Positions 27,137 to 35,982 are shown, counted from the stretch's first letter. The stretch: 64,000 nucleotides of DNA from Scatocola faecipullorum (GCA_018714685.1 DVNC01000029.1:18586-82585), one strand, 5' to 3'. Program-made: numbers and translations. The notes: generated from the letters alone by a model not told the origin.

Positions 27137-28063
27137 TTATTTGCTCAGCTGAGCAGCAACCTCGGCGGCAAAATCTTCTTCTTTTTTCTGCAGGCCTTCA
27201 CCCAAACGGAAGCAGACAAATTCTTTCAGTTTGATGTCTGTGCCAAGCTCTTTGGCGGCTTCGGCAATAACGTCTTTAACTTTCTTGTCCGGATCCATAA
27301 TATAAGCCTGTTCTTCCAGAACAACTTCGTCATAATATTTTTTAACGCGGCCTTCAACCATTTTTTCAATGATGTTTGCCGGTTTGCCGGAAGCTTTGGC
27401 CTGTTCGGCAAAGATTGATTTTTCATGTTCAACCGCTGCCGGATCAACACTGGCAATATCCAGAAATTGCGGAGCGGAAGCGGCAACATGCATGGCAATA
27501 TGTTTGCCCAGTTCGGCCAGTTTGGTTTTGTCGCCGGTTGATTCCAACGCAACCAGAACACCGATTTTGCCGACATTCGGACGAGCCGCATTGTGAATAT
27601 AAGATGCAACGACGCCGTCTTTGACTTCAATCATTTTAGCGCGGCGCAGATTCATATTTTCACCGATTTTGGCAATCATGTCGGTCAGACGTTCTTCAAA
27701 AGACTTGTGAACTTTCGGGCACTGGAAAGTTTTCATGTCGCAGACTTCGCCTTTATACATCAAAGCAACCTGAGCGGCATCTTCAACATATTCCTGAAAG
27801 ATTTCGTTTTTGGCAACAAAGTCGGTTTCGGAGTTTACTTCGACAACCGCGCCCTTGTTTCCGTCAACCGCAACGGCAACCAAGCCTTCGGCAGCGATAC
27901 GGCTGGCTTTTTTAGCTGCGCTGGCCAAACCTTTTTTGCGCAGCCAGTCAATGGCCTGTTCCATATCCCCGTTAGTTTCGGTCAGGGCTTTTTTGCAGTC
28001 CAGCATGCCGGCACTTGTTGTTTCTCTCAGTTCTTTGACCATAGCGGCAGTAATATTTGTCAT
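27137..28063 (-). CDS. tsf: Elongation factor Ts
   Basis: 308-residue nucleotide exchange factor for EF-Tu. The N-terminal UBA-like domain (VKELRETTSAGMLDCKKAL) and the TDFVAKNE motif are diagnostic, and the coiled-coil/C-terminal domains are complete. It follows rpsB on the same strand with a 97-bp gap containing a hairpin, the conserved rpsB-tsf operon. Confidence 0.97.
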   Translation of the reverse strand: MTNITAAMVKELRETTSAGMLDCKKALTETNGDMEQAIDWLRKKGLASAAKKASRIAAEGLVAVAVDGNKGAVVEVNSETDFVAKNEIFQEYVEDAAQVALMYKGEVCDMKTFQCPKVHKSFEERLTDMIAKIGENMNLRRAKMIEVKDGVVASYIHNAARPNVGKIGVLVALESTGDKTKLAELGKHIAMHVAASAPQFLDIASVDPAAVEHEKSIFAEQAKASGKPANIIEKMVEGRVKKYYDEVVLEEQAYIMDPDKKVKDVIAEAAKELGTDIKLKEFVCFRLGEGLQKKEEDFAAEVAAQLSK

Positions 28064-28097
28064 TTAATTTTTCCTCTTGTGAAATTTTTAAACCAAT

Positions 28098-28130
28098 GCG
28101 GCGATATCTTTACGAATAAAGTACCGCCGC
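28098..28130 (-). promoter_or_regulatory. rpsB-tsf intergenic hairpin
   Basis: GCGGCG pairs with CGCCGC around a 21-nt AT-rich loop, in the rpsB-tsf gap. No T run follows, so it is more likely an RNA processing or attenuation hairpin than a full terminator. Confidence 0.35.
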
Positions 28131-28160
28131 GAAAGTTTGCTTGAAGCTAAGCTAAAAAAA

Positions 28161-28964
28161 TTATTCGGCTACGGCTTCAACTTCCTCTTTAGCTTTTTTG
28201 GCAGTTCTTTTTTTAGCCGGTTTGGCTTCAATATTTTCAACAGCTTCTTCGACTTTAACGCCCTGAGCTGCAATTTCAGCCTGCATACCGTCCAAAACGG
28301 CGGAAGACACTAACTCGCAGTAGAATTGAATAGCGCGGATAGCGTCATCGTTGCCCGGAACCGGGAAGTCAACTTCATTGGGGTTAGCGTTGGTATCGCA
28401 GATGCCGATAACCGGGATACCCAGTTTTTTGGCTTCTTTGATGGCCAGGTCTTCTTTCGGCGTATCAATAACGAACAGCATATCCGGCTGGCCGCCCATG
28501 TTCATGATGCCGCCCAGTTCCTTATTTAATTTTTCCTGTTCTTTTTTGATGTTCTGCATTTCTTTTTTGGTGTAACCGTCAAATGCGTTTTTCTCAAACA
28601 TCTCATTCAGTTTAACGAGACGGGAAATTGATTTGTAAACGGTTTTCCAGTTAGTCAGCATACCGCCTAACCAACGGTGATTTACATAATACTGGCCGCA
28701 GCGTTCGGCATTTTCCTTGATCAGGTCCTGAGCTTGTCTTTTGGTGCCGACAAACAGAATTTTACCGCCCTGGGCAGCAACTTCGCGCGCTGCATTCAAA
28801 GCAGTGTACAGCATCGGATAAGTTTTCTGCAGGTCGATAATGTGAATGTTGTCTTTTTTGCCGTAAATATACGGAGCCATGCTCGGATTCCAACGACGGG
28901 CGTGGTGACCGAAGTGAACGCCGGCTTCTACCATCTGGCGCAGTGTAAATGTAGGAAGAGTCAT
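28161..28964 (-). CDS. rpsB: 30S ribosomal protein uS2
   Basis: 267 residues; binds late in 30S assembly near the head-body junction. Diagnostic segments include VHFGHHARRWNPSM, FVGTKRQAQ, RWLGGMLTN and PDMLFVID. The C-terminus has an Ala/Lys/Glu-rich extension, as is common in alphaproteobacteria. First gene of the rpsB-tsf operon. Confidence 0.97.
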   Translation of the reverse strand: MTLPTFTLRQMVEAGVHFGHHARRWNPSMAPYIYGKKDNIHIIDLQKTYPMLYTALNAAREVAAQGGKILFVGTKRQAQDLIKENAERCGQYYVNHRWLGGMLTNWKTVYKSISRLVKLNEMFEKNAFDGYTKKEMQNIKKEQEKLNKELGGIMNMGGQPDMLFVIDTPKEDLAIKEAKKLGIPVIGICDTNANPNEVDFPVPGNDDAIRAIQFYCELVSSAVLDGMQAEIAAQGVKVEEAVENIEAKPAKKRTAKKAKEEVEAVAE

Positions 28965-28990
28965 ATTTTATATCCTTTTTCCGGTTAAAC

Positions 28991-29031
28991 CTCCGCAGAC
29001 TTATCGGTCTTCAAACTTAAAGACACCGGAG
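28991..29031 (-). promoter_or_regulatory. Structured 5' leader of rpsB
   Basis: Nested pairing CTCCG...CGGAG encloses GTCTT / AAGAC with an 8-nt loop, ending 27 bp upstream of the rpsB ATG. S2 mRNAs are often autoregulated through leader structure, so this may be the S2-responsive site. The remaining gene-free sequence up to parE (29032-29294) shows nothing else I can support beyond an AAAAGG ribosome site for parE. Confidence 0.4.
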
Positions 29032-29294
29032 CGAAAAATCAGGCGATTCCCCGCCATGTCTGCGTGTGTGTTATTGTTAAAACATTGGAATTACCATTAA
29101 TTCCATGCTTCTTTTAATCCCTGTTTCCCTAATTTGCAAGCATTTTTTTTCATTTTGGCCGCATTCGTCGGCTTTGCTTTCGGGCTGTGGAATTTCAGTC
29201 ATGATGATTTTTTGTGACAGATTCGCTTTTAAGGCTTGTAAATCTTGATGTTTTAGCTTATTTTACAGCATAAATTTTAGCTAAAAGGTAAGAA

Positions 29295-31283
29295 ATGTCA
29301 GATTTATTTGAAAGCACAGCACCGAAACAGGAAACTTATTCGGCACAGGACATTCAGGTCTTGGAAGGGCTTGAGGCCGTTCGTGCCCGCCCCGGTATGT
29401 ATATTGGCGGAACGGATGCTCAGGCACTTCACCATCTTGTTGCCGAAATTCTGGATAACTCCATGGATGAAGCCGTTGCCGGCTATGCCAACCGTATCGA
29501 AGTTAAGATGAATGCCGATTATTCCGTCACCATCACCGATAACGGCCGCGGTATCCCGGTTGACCCGCATCCGAAGTATCCCGACATGTCGGCGCTGGAA
29601 GTCATTCTGACCATGTTGCACTCCGGCGGCAAGTTCGGCGGCGGTGCTTACAAGGTTTCCGGCGGTTTGCACGGTGTCGGCCTGTCGGTCGTCAATGCTC
29701 TGTCTTCCTCTCTGGTGGTTGAAATCGCCCGCGATAAAAAGCTTTATCGCCAAACTTATGCCAAGGGCAAACCGACTTCTGCTTTGGAGTTGGTCGGCAA
29801 TGCGCCCAACCGTCGCGGCACTTCGATTACTTTTCTGCCTGATCCGGAGATTTTCGGTTCCAATTCTCAGCTGAACCCTAACCGGGTTTACCGCATGGCC
29901 CGTTCCAAAGCTTTTCTGTTTAAGGGTATTTTTATTAATTGGAAATGTGCGCCGGAAGTGTTAAGCGAAGGCGAGCAAACGCCGCTGGAAGCCGAATTGC
30001 ACTATCCCAACGGTCTGCTTGATTTCTTAAATTATCAGCTTGGTGCCCGTGCGACCGTCAATCGTATGCCTTTTTCCGGCGATGCCGATTTGGCCAATGA
30101 CGAAGGACGGGTCGAATGGTCGATTACCTGGCCGGAAGATGAAAACGGCTTTTGTTATTCTTACTGCAACACGGTTATCACCCCTGAAGGCGGCACCCAT
30201 GAGATGGGGTTCCGGGCGGCCTTGATTCGCAGTCTGAAAGAATACGGCGAAATGGCCAATGTCAAAAAAGCCGCTTCCGTTACTGCCGAAGATCTGTTGA
30301 GCGACGCCTGCATTATGCTCTCGGTCTTTATCCGCGATCCGCAGTTTCAAGGGCAGACGAAAGATAAGCTGACCTCCGTCAAGGCGATTCGTTTGGTCGA
30401 ACAGGCAGTCAAAGATTCTTTTGACCACTGGCTGAGCTCCGATAAGGAAAATGCGACCGCATTGCTGGAATATGTGATTGAACGCGCCGAAAGCCGCAAA
30501 AAGAAGAAAGAAGAAAAAATTCAAAACCGTAAAACCCCGACCAAAAAACTGCGTCTCCCCGGCAAGCTGGCCGACTGTTCGCAGGCTTCGGCGGAGAATA
30601 CGGAAATCTTTATCGTCGAAGGCGATTCTGCCGGCGGCTCGGCCAAACAGGGGCGCGACCGTTTTACGCAGGCGATTCTCCCGCTGCGAGGCAAAATTTT
30701 GAACGTTGCCAGCGCTTCGCTGGATAAAATCACCCAGAACCAGGAAATCAAAGATATGATTGAAGCTCTGGGCTGCGGGATTAAAGATAATTATAAGGAA
30801 GAAAATCTCCGTTACGAAAAGATCATCATTATGACCGATGCGGATGTTGACGGTGCGCATATCGCTTCTCTGCTGATGACCTTTTTCTATCAGCAGATGC
30901 CGAAACTGATTGAAAACGGACATCTTTATATCGCTACTCCGCCGCTTTACAAAATCGTTGTCGGCAATAAAAACTTTTATGCGATTGACGATGAAGACAA
31001 AGACCGGATTCTCAAACGGGAAGTCAAAGGCAATACCCGTCCGGATATCAGCCGTTTCAAAGGATTGGGTGAAATGAGCGCGCTTCAGCTGAAGGAAACC
31101 ACCATGGACAAGAATAAACGCACCCTTCTGCGCGTGGTTATTCCGACCCCGAATACCGAGGAGGGCAAAGAAGAGTGTTTTGAAACCCGCCGCCAGGTCG
31201 AGCGTTTGATGGGTAAAAACCCTGAAACCCGCTTTAAATTCATTATCGAACGCGCCAAGTTCGTTGATGATTTGGATATTTAA
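29295..31283 (+). CDS. parE: DNA topoisomerase IV subunit B
   Basis: 662 residues; ATPase subunit that decatenates chromosomes with ParC. GHKL ATP-binding motifs EILDNSMDEA, DNGRGIP and GGLHGVG are present. The TOPRIM domain has EGDSAGGSAKQGRDR and MTDADVDGAHI. ParE rather than GyrB is indicated by VLEGLEAVRARPGMYIGGTD and the pre-TOPRIM segment LRLPGKLADCS. A basic coiled segment (RKKKKEEKIQNRK) lies before TOPRIM. The gene stands alone with a strong terminator. Confidence 0.93.
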   Translation: MSDLFESTAPKQETYSAQDIQVLEGLEAVRARPGMYIGGTDAQALHHLVAEILDNSMDEAVAGYANRIEVKMNADYSVTITDNGRGIPVDPHPKYPDMSALEVILTMLHSGGKFGGGAYKVSGGLHGVGLSVVNALSSSLVVEIARDKKLYRQTYAKGKPTSALELVGNAPNRRGTSITFLPDPEIFGSNSQLNPNRVYRMARSKAFLFKGIFINWKCAPEVLSEGEQTPLEAELHYPNGLLDFLNYQLGARATVNRMPFSGDADLANDEGRVEWSITWPEDENGFCYSYCNTVITPEGGTHEMGFRAALIRSLKEYGEMANVKKAASVTAEDLLSDACIMLSVFIRDPQFQGQTKDKLTSVKAIRLVEQAVKDSFDHWLSSDKENATALLEYVIERAESRKKKKEEKIQNRKTPTKKLRLPGKLADCSQASAENTEIFIVEGDSAGGSAKQGRDRFTQAILPLRGKILNVASASLDKITQNQEIKDMIEALGCGIKDNYKEENLRYEKIIIMTDADVDGAHIASLLMTFFYQQMPKLIENGHLYIATPPLYKIVVGNKNFYAIDDEDKDRILKREVKGNTRPDISRFKGLGEMSALQLKETTMDKNKRTLLRVVIPTPNTEEGKEECFETRRQVERLMGKNPETRFKFIIERAKFVDDLDI

Positions 31284-31288
31284 GCGCA

Positions 31289-31313
31289 CCGCCTCTTCGG
31301 AGGCGGTTTTTTT
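31289..31313 (+). terminator. Terminator of parE
   Basis: CCGCCTC-TTCG-GAGGCGG tetraloop hairpin followed by seven T, starting 5 bp past the stop codon. Confidence 0.9.
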
Positions 31314-31388
31314 ATCCGTGGCAAGGAAAAATTAACCGCTTTGCCGCTATTAATAAACCGCTTACAACTTTATTGGAAACGGATTTTT

Positions 31389-31856
31389 ATGATACGTCGC
31401 CTGATTCCCTCGGATATCCCGGCTGTTTTGGAACTGTGGCTCCGCAGCACCAAACAGGCGCATCCGTTTATTGCTCCCGGCTATTGGGACGAAAATACCG
31501 GTTTGGTGAAAGATATGCTGACTCGGCAGGCGGAAACTTATGTCTTTGCTGACAAGCACCGGATTAAAGGTTTTGTCAGTCTGCTGCCGGAAAATTTTAT
31601 CGGAGCCTTGTTTGTTGATGAAAAATTTCGCTCCCGCCGTATCGGTACCAAATTGCTGAACTATATTCTCCGCCGGCGTTCTGCAGCTTCGCTGCATGTT
31701 TATGCCGCCAATCGGCCGGCCGTTGATTTTTACCGCCGAAACGGTTTTAAAATCATTATGGAACAAACCGATATTTCCTCCGGTCAGCCGGAATTGCTGA
31801 TGGCGCGAGCCTGCGGTTCCTTCCGGGGCATCAGCCGCCGTCCGGGAGAATCCTGA
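31389..31856 (+). CDS. GNAT-family N-acetyltransferase
   Basis: 155 residues from the ATG giving MIRRLIPSDIPAVLELW; an upstream in-frame ATG adds 16 atypical residues and overlaps the intergenic region. The acetyl-CoA pyrophosphate-binding motif reads FRSRRIGTKLL, and the C-terminal strand pattern VDFYRRNGFKI is typical (YjaB-like). Acceptor unknown. The last dozen residues are Arg/Gly-rich and probably dispensable. Confidence 0.8.
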   Translation: MIRRLIPSDIPAVLELWLRSTKQAHPFIAPGYWDENTGLVKDMLTRQAETYVFADKHRIKGFVSLLPENFIGALFVDEKFRSRRIGTKLLNYILRRRSAASLHVYAANRPAVDFYRRNGFKIIMEQTDISSGQPELLMARACGSFRGISRRPGES

Positions 31857-31944
31857 TTTTGCTTGATTTGTTTGGTAATGATGATTAAATAATCCTCAAT
31901 GAGCGATTATTAACCTGATTATTAACTTTTAAAACCCGAGTATT

Positions 31945-32064
31945 ATGTTTTTGATAGCAGGGTTAGTTGTCGGCGGTTTCGCTTGGGGCATGTGCAAGCT
32001 TTGCGGTGTTGAAGGTCCCCACGATCCGGCAAACGACATCTATGACAACCCGTTCCAGCCGTAG
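31945..32064 (+). CDS. Small membrane protein (39 residues)
   Basis: A short ORF opens MFLIAGLVVGGFAWGMCKLC and ends NPFQP. Residues 2-16 form a membrane helix, followed by CKLC and a polar, Asp/Pro-rich tail. The ribosome site is weak (GAG), and a strong terminator follows at 32132. Codon use and amphipathic plan look genuine, but no family is recognised. Confidence 0.45.
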   Translation: MFLIAGLVVGGFAWGMCKLCGVEGPHDPANDIYDNPFQP

Positions 32065-32131
32065 TTTGAGATTGCCGAACTTTGTTTCCGCAGTCTGTTC
32101 TCAAGGCTTTTGCCTTTGCGTATTTTAAGTT

Positions 32132-32172
32132 AAAACCGTCGCCCGATTATCCCGGCCGACGGTTTTCTTTTT
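32132..32172 (+). terminator. Intergenic terminator
   Basis: AAAACCGTCG / CGACGGTTTT stem with a 15-nt loop, then a T-rich tract. It ends transcription of the small gene at 31945. Confidence 0.75.
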
Positions 32173-32261
32173 ATCCCCCCTTGTCAAAAAGCAAAATCAA
32201 TAATATACTGAATAATGTACAAAGTATTTTGTGCATTCGGATTAACAACTATGGAGTATTT

Positions 32262-32417
32262 ATGTGTACTGCAACGCCGGTTATCGCGTCAGGTAACAGT
32301 AATGAAGGAGACCGATGTACGTCCTCTTCGTCAAAATATAATTATTCAAAATGTTTAACCACTGATTCTTCTTATACAGTTTTTTGTGAGGGCTTATCAG
32401 TTCTGAAGGAGGTGTAA
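32262..32417 (+). CDS. Possible 51-residue upstream ORF coupled to the acetyltransferase gene
   Basis: It starts MCTATPVIASGNSNEGDRC after GGAG, is Ser/Thr/Cys-rich, and ends 2 bp before the ATG of the next gene, inside whose ribosome site (GGAGG) its last codons lie. It may be a translated leader coupling or regulating the acetyltransferase, or a chance frame. No homology recognised. Confidence 0.3.
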   Translation: MCTATPVIASGNSNEGDRCTSSSSKYNYSKCLTTDSSYTVFCEGLSVLKEV

Positions 32418-32419
32418 TT

Positions 32420-32947
32420 ATGCTTTCCTTTAGAAACAAACTGGTAAAAACCGATCCTGAGGTCATTCGTCAAATCGCCGCTTCGACCGGCTTCTTTGAC
32501 CGGCAGGATGTTCAAATCAACGTTGAAATTGCCGAAAATTTGCTTAATCAGAAAGATTCTGAGCATAAGTTTTTATTTGCCGATTATATGGATAAAACCG
32601 TTGCCTATGTTTGCTACGGTGAGGTTCCCGATGCCAAAGAAGGAACTTATGAAATTTATTGGCTCTCAACCTTAAATGAATACCGCGGTCTGGGTATAGG
32701 ACGCAATTTGATTAATAAATTGATTACCAAACTGCGTAAAAAAGGCGCTAAAAAGATTTATGTCAAAACCGACAGTAAAGATCAATATGCGCCAACCCGC
32801 AGATTCTATAACAAATGCGGGTTCAAATTGCAGGCCGTGCTCCCCGGTTATTATGATGACAATGATAACTGCTGCATCTATGCGCTTGATTTAACCGAAA
32901 AAGATGCTCTGGGGCTCTTCCCTGACGAATATGTCGCCGCGGAATGA
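32420..32947 (+). CDS. GNAT-family N-acetyltransferase
   Basis: 175 residues. The central GNAT signature is clear: WLSTLNEYRGLGIGRNLI (Q/RxxGxG/A-type acetyl-CoA loop), then IYVKTDSK and the TRRFYNKCGF helix. The N-terminal region (TGFFDRQDVQINVEIAENLL) is typical of one cytosolic GNAT subgroup. A perfect GGAGG ribosome site precedes the ATG. It is preceded by a possible coupled leader ORF and followed by a strong terminator. The acceptor is unknown. Confidence 0.83.
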   Translation: MLSFRNKLVKTDPEVIRQIAASTGFFDRQDVQINVEIAENLLNQKDSEHKFLFADYMDKTVAYVCYGEVPDAKEGTYEIYWLSTLNEYRGLGIGRNLINKLITKLRKKGAKKIYVKTDSKDQYAPTRRFYNKCGFKLQAVLPGYYDDNDNCCIYALDLTEKDALGLFPDEYVAAE

Positions 32948-32961
32948 ATGAAATAAAAATC

Positions 32962-32989
32962 GGCGGGAGTAAAATCCCGCCATTTTTTT
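32962..32989 (+). terminator. Terminator of the acetyltransferase gene
   Basis: GGCGGGA / TCCCGCC stem with a 6-nt loop followed by seven T. Confidence 0.88.
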
Positions 32990-32990
32990 G

Positions 32991-33021
32991 TTGACTTAGA
33001 GTAAGCTCTAAATGTTACACT
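32991..33021 (+). promoter_or_regulatory. MerR-type promoter/operator
   Basis: TTGACT (-35) and TACACT (-10) are separated by 19 bp, the overlong spacer that MerR-family activators untwist. The spacer holds the inverted repeat TTAGAG-taag-CTCTAA (32996-33011). It lies 23 bp upstream of the gene at 33045, whose downstream partner encodes a MerR-family regulator. Confidence 0.85.
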
Positions 33022-33044
33022 GTAAATAATAACAAGGAGGGCTT

Positions 33045-33539
33045 ATGAAAGAAGCAAAAACATTTTACTATCGCTTTGATAAAATCAACGCCTGGTTTGT
33101 TTTTAATGCGGCGCTGCTGATTACCATGCTTTATGTCAGCATTAAATGCTATTGTCTGCTCTTTTGGTGGCAGACGCAGGTTTTATGGGGCGTAACCGTT
33201 TTTTCCTGGCTGGTTTGGAGTTATAAATATCTTTTGCCGCAAAGACTGGCCGTTGTTGATGATAAAACCATCACGATTGACCATTGCCGTCCGTTGGCCT
33301 GGAAAGACATTAAAAATGCCGAAGAAAAGATTGTCCGTTGCGGCTTCCGCCGTCTGAGGATAATTGTTCTTCACCCCAAAAAAGGCATAAATTACCGCTA
33401 TAATTTTTTGCAGCGGCATAACGGAGACTTTACGCCGTTTTCGATTCCTCTCTATGAAATTGTCAGTCCCGAAGATGCGGCTGAATTAACGGAGATAATC
33501 GCCGAAAAAGTCAAATTAACCCGATTGCCGCAGGCTTAG
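33045..33539 (+). CDS. Two-helix membrane protein with cytosolic PH-like domain
   Basis: 164 residues: two membrane helices (about 17-35 and 44-64) then a beta-rich soluble part (LAVVDDKTITIDHCRPLAWKDI). This is the plan of small membrane PH-like proteins that sense or shape the envelope. AAGGAGG precedes the ATG. It lies directly behind a MerR-type promoter and 14 bp before the merR-like gene, so it is probably the regulated target. Specific function unknown. Confidence 0.75.
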   Translation: MKEAKTFYYRFDKINAWFVFNAALLITMLYVSIKCYCLLFWWQTQVLWGVTVFSWLVWSYKYLLPQRLAVVDDKTITIDHCRPLAWKDIKNAEEKIVRCGFRRLRIIVLHPKKGINYRYNFLQRHNGDFTPFSIPLYEIVSPEDAAELTEIIAEKVKLTRLPQA

Positions 33540-33553
33540 AAAAGGAGAGATAA

Positions 33554-33982
33554 ATGGGATACTCGATTGGCCAGGTCGCCAAAAAAACCGGTTTGGGCGT
33601 CCATACGCTGCGTTACTATGAAAAAGAAGGACTGCTGCCGTTTGTCCGTAAAAGCGGTTCCGGCCTGCGGATTTATTCCGACAGTGACATCGGCTGGCTG
33701 GGAATGATTGAGTGCCTGAAAGGAACCGGAATGACCCTGAAAGGCATTAAACAATATATCGACTGGTATATTGAAGGCGATTCGACTTTGGAACAGCGCT
33801 TGGAAATGTTTAAACGTCAAAAAGTAAAACTGGAAGAACAACTGGCGGAATTGCAAAAGAATATGGCTAAAATTGATTATAAAATCAGCCTTTATACGGA
33901 AGCCGTCAAAGTCGGAAGTCTGGATAAGGTGTCTGCCGCACCGCAGTTCAGCAAATTGCGGGAAAGCCTGTTTGGCAATTAA
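33554..33982 (+). CDS. MerR-family transcriptional regulator
   Basis: 142 residues. The winged helix-turn-helix begins YSIGQVAKKTGLGVHTLRYYEKEGLLP, a near-perfect MerR start, followed by a coiled-coil dimerisation helix (LKRQKVKLEEQLAELQ region) and a short C-terminus without cysteines. Lack of Cys argues against metal sensing; the NmlR/AdhR-like group is the best fit. GGAGAG precedes the ATG. It is very likely autoregulated from the operator at 32991-33021. Confidence 0.88.
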   Translation: MGYSIGQVAKKTGLGVHTLRYYEKEGLLPFVRKSGSGLRIYSDSDIGWLGMIECLKGTGMTLKGIKQYIDWYIEGDSTLEQRLEMFKRQKVKLEEQLAELQKNMAKIDYKISLYTEAVKVGSLDKVSAAPQFSKLRESLFGN

Positions 33983-33997
33983 AGATTCGTCAAGTCA

Positions 33998-34025
33998 AAG
34001 GCTTGCCTCAAAGCAGGCCTTTTTA
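33998..34025 (+). terminator. Terminator of the MerR operon
   Basis: AAGGC...GC/GC...GCCTT imperfect hairpin followed by five T. Confidence 0.6.
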
Positions 34026-34101
34026 TATGGCGTTGTCTAAACAAATGGAGCGGTTGCTTTGCTCTTTTTTCGGGCGATTCCCTGTGTCAGAGTTTGTCCA
34101 T

Positions 34102-34332
34102 AAAAAAACCGCCTGATGGCGGGTTTGAAACTGGCGGAACTGAGGGGAATTCGGGAGTTCGGTTTGTAACATTCGCTCTCATTGCTGTCGCTTGTTTGCT
34201 CATTAACAAACGCTTACCGCTCGCAACGAAAACACCGCTGCTCTGGTGTTTTCTATCGGCTCGCACCCTCTCGGGTTCAGTGCCAAAATAAGTTTAGCCA
34301 TAAAAAAACCGTCCTCAAAGACGGCTTTTTTA
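34102..34332 (-). repeat. tRNA-associated element downstream of tRNA-Ala(GGC)
   Basis: Read on the minus strand, the tRNA is followed by a terminator (34302-34332), hairpin ACCC/GGGT (34265-34276), a second hairpin AAAACACC/GGTGTTTT (34229-34252) and a GTTTGTTA...GTTACAAAC segment. Then comes a degenerate copy of the tRNA 3' end (34132-34151, three mismatches in 20 nt against 34333-34352) and another terminator (34102-34126). No credible protein is encoded. Related elements follow the tRNA genes at 35906, 36776 and 56911. Confidence 0.6.
34302..34332 (-). terminator. Terminator of tRNA-Ala(GGC)
   Basis: Stem CCGTC / GACGG flanked by A7 and T7 runs; the 46 bp 34299-34344, including the tRNA 3' end, recur exactly at 36742-36787. 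Confidence 0.8.
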
Positions 34333-34408
<76 letters not shown>

Positions 34409-34493
34409 ATAAAAATATCTGTTCCTCTCGGAACAAGCTGAATATAGATAATCAAAAAACGATTGTCAAATCTTTTTTTTCATAAAATAAATA

Positions 34494-34520
34494 AAAAAGC
34501 CGATTTAACATCGGCTTTTT
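34494..34520 (-). terminator. Terminator of the OmpA-like lipoprotein gene
   Basis: AAAAAGCCGAT / ATCGGCTTTTT stem with a 5-nt loop, 10 bp past the stop codon. Confidence 0.85.
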
Positions 34521-34529
34521 CAAAAACGT

Positions 34530-35666
34530 CTATTTAACGAAAATCTGAACTTCGGGAGAAGTTGCATCCGCACTGCTGCGGGAAGAAAGAGTAATTCTCT
34601 CGGCATTAACCCCCATATTTACGATTTCCTGAAAAATTGTCGTTGCGCTGTTCTGGGCATTTGTCCGGGCAGATGCTCCGCCGCTGATCGGCGTAACGGC
34701 CACAACTTCAAACACAACATTGGGTTTCTTTGATTTGGCCGCATTAACGGCTCTGCGTAAACCGTCTTTATAATTAACGTTGCTTTTGTTGAATTTGGCA
34801 ACGAACAGCGGCTTGCCGGCAACGGCCCCGCTCAGGCTTCCGTTGGCCGGAGCATAACCCATTGCTGCGGGTTTGTTGCCGAGATTCAGAACCGGAACCG
34901 AAGATCCCAGAGGAACATTGCTGACACCGTAGTTGCCGCGTTTGATTGCCGAATCTAACTGAACAATGTTGCTGTTGGCCGTTTCGTTATACTGAATCTG
35001 ACGGACAACATCGCTGTTGACTTCATTAAGCAGGCTGCCGATTAAAATAGCCGTCTGGTTGGTTTCGTTTTGCAGAATTCTTAACTGGCGGTGGTCTTCG
35101 TCAACCGCGCCGGAAATGGCAAAAGTAGCCCGAATGGAATCTAACAGGTTATTAACGACAGAAGCATCAGAGGTAACACGGGCGGAAAGCTGCTGTAAAG
35201 CATTGCTGTTGACCGTCATCAACTGAACATTGTTTTGTGCGCTCTGCAACATGGCATACATCTGCGGGTTGCCCGGCGTGGTGCCGACTTGCAGCTTGGC
35301 TTCAATTGCTCCGATGGTTTTATGGTATTGGCTGGCATTGCTGATAACGGAAGCTCTGATTTTCTGCAATTCGGAATTATTGGTGCGAATGGCATTTTGC
35401 AGCTGGCTCAGTTCATTCCGGAAAGCGATAACTTTCTGCCCGACAAAAGTGCCGGTATCTCCGCCTTCGGAAACTTCAAGCGGTTCAAAATTGCTGGAAC
35501 CGAGCATCGGCAGATCAGCGCTTTCGGGAGCATTTTTGTCAGCATTATACGCTTCCTGAGAGCTGGAACCGACCAGAGACGGAAACAGAGCATCCGAACT
35601 GAATGCACAGCCGCCCAAAATTAATGAGCCGGAAATTAACGACAAAGTAAGAACTGTTTTTTTCAT
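34530..35666 (-). CDS. Lipoprotein with long helical region and OmpA-like C-terminus
   Basis: 378 residues. The signal peptide ends in lipobox LGGC (C20), so the protein is lipid-anchored. Residues about 75-235 are helical and Asn/Gln/Ser-rich, consistent with a long coiled coil. The C-terminal about 95 residues (GKPLFVAKFNKSNVNYKDGLR ... ERITLSSRSS ... VQIFVK) follow the OmpA peptidoglycan-binding pattern only loosely. It would link outer membrane and cell wall. Monocistronic, with its own terminator. Confidence 0.75.
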   Translation of the reverse strand: MKKTVLTLSLISGSLILGGCAFSSDALFPSLVGSSSQEAYNADKNAPESADLPMLGSSNFEPLEVSEGGDTGTFVGQKVIAFRNELSQLQNAIRTNNSELQKIRASVISNASQYHKTIGAIEAKLQVGTTPGNPQMYAMLQSAQNNVQLMTVNSNALQQLSARVTSDASVVNNLLDSIRATFAISGAVDEDHRQLRILQNETNQTAILIGSLLNEVNSDVVRQIQYNETANSNIVQLDSAIKRGNYGVSNVPLGSSVPVLNLGNKPAAMGYAPANGSLSGAVAGKPLFVAKFNKSNVNYKDGLRRAVNAAKSKKPNVVFEVVAVTPISGGASARTNAQNSATTIFQEIVNMGVNAERITLSSRSSADATSPEVQIFVK

Positions 35667-35905
35667 CTGTCAAAATACCTTATATGAAACCTGTGTTATA
35701 ACATATTCGTTTTTGACACTAATATCTCGTTTTGTAAAGAAGATTCACAAAAAAAATGCGAAAAATTAGAGCCTAAAGCACAATATATTCTTCAAATTAA
35801 GAACAGCATAAGTAAAATAGATTAAAATTCTTTTAAATTGAATGAATTTTTTGCTTGCAAAATTTTTTGAATCGGGTTATTAAGTCTTCTGTTAAGTGAA
35901 ACGAT

Positions 35906-35982
35906 GCACTCGTAGCTCAATTGGATAGAGCATCTGACTACGGATCAGAAGGTTGTGAGTTCGAACCCCGCCGAGTGCGCCA
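35906..35982 (+). tRNA. tRNA-Arg (anticodon ACG)
   Basis: 77 nt with encoded CCA. Acceptor GCACTCG/CGAGTGC is perfect, anticodon loop CTACGGA (ACG). The T stem GTGAG/CCCGC contains an A-C mismatch at 52-62, unusual for a functional tRNA. The 3' 19 nt belong to a 67-bp perfect direct repeat. Confidence 0.93.
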
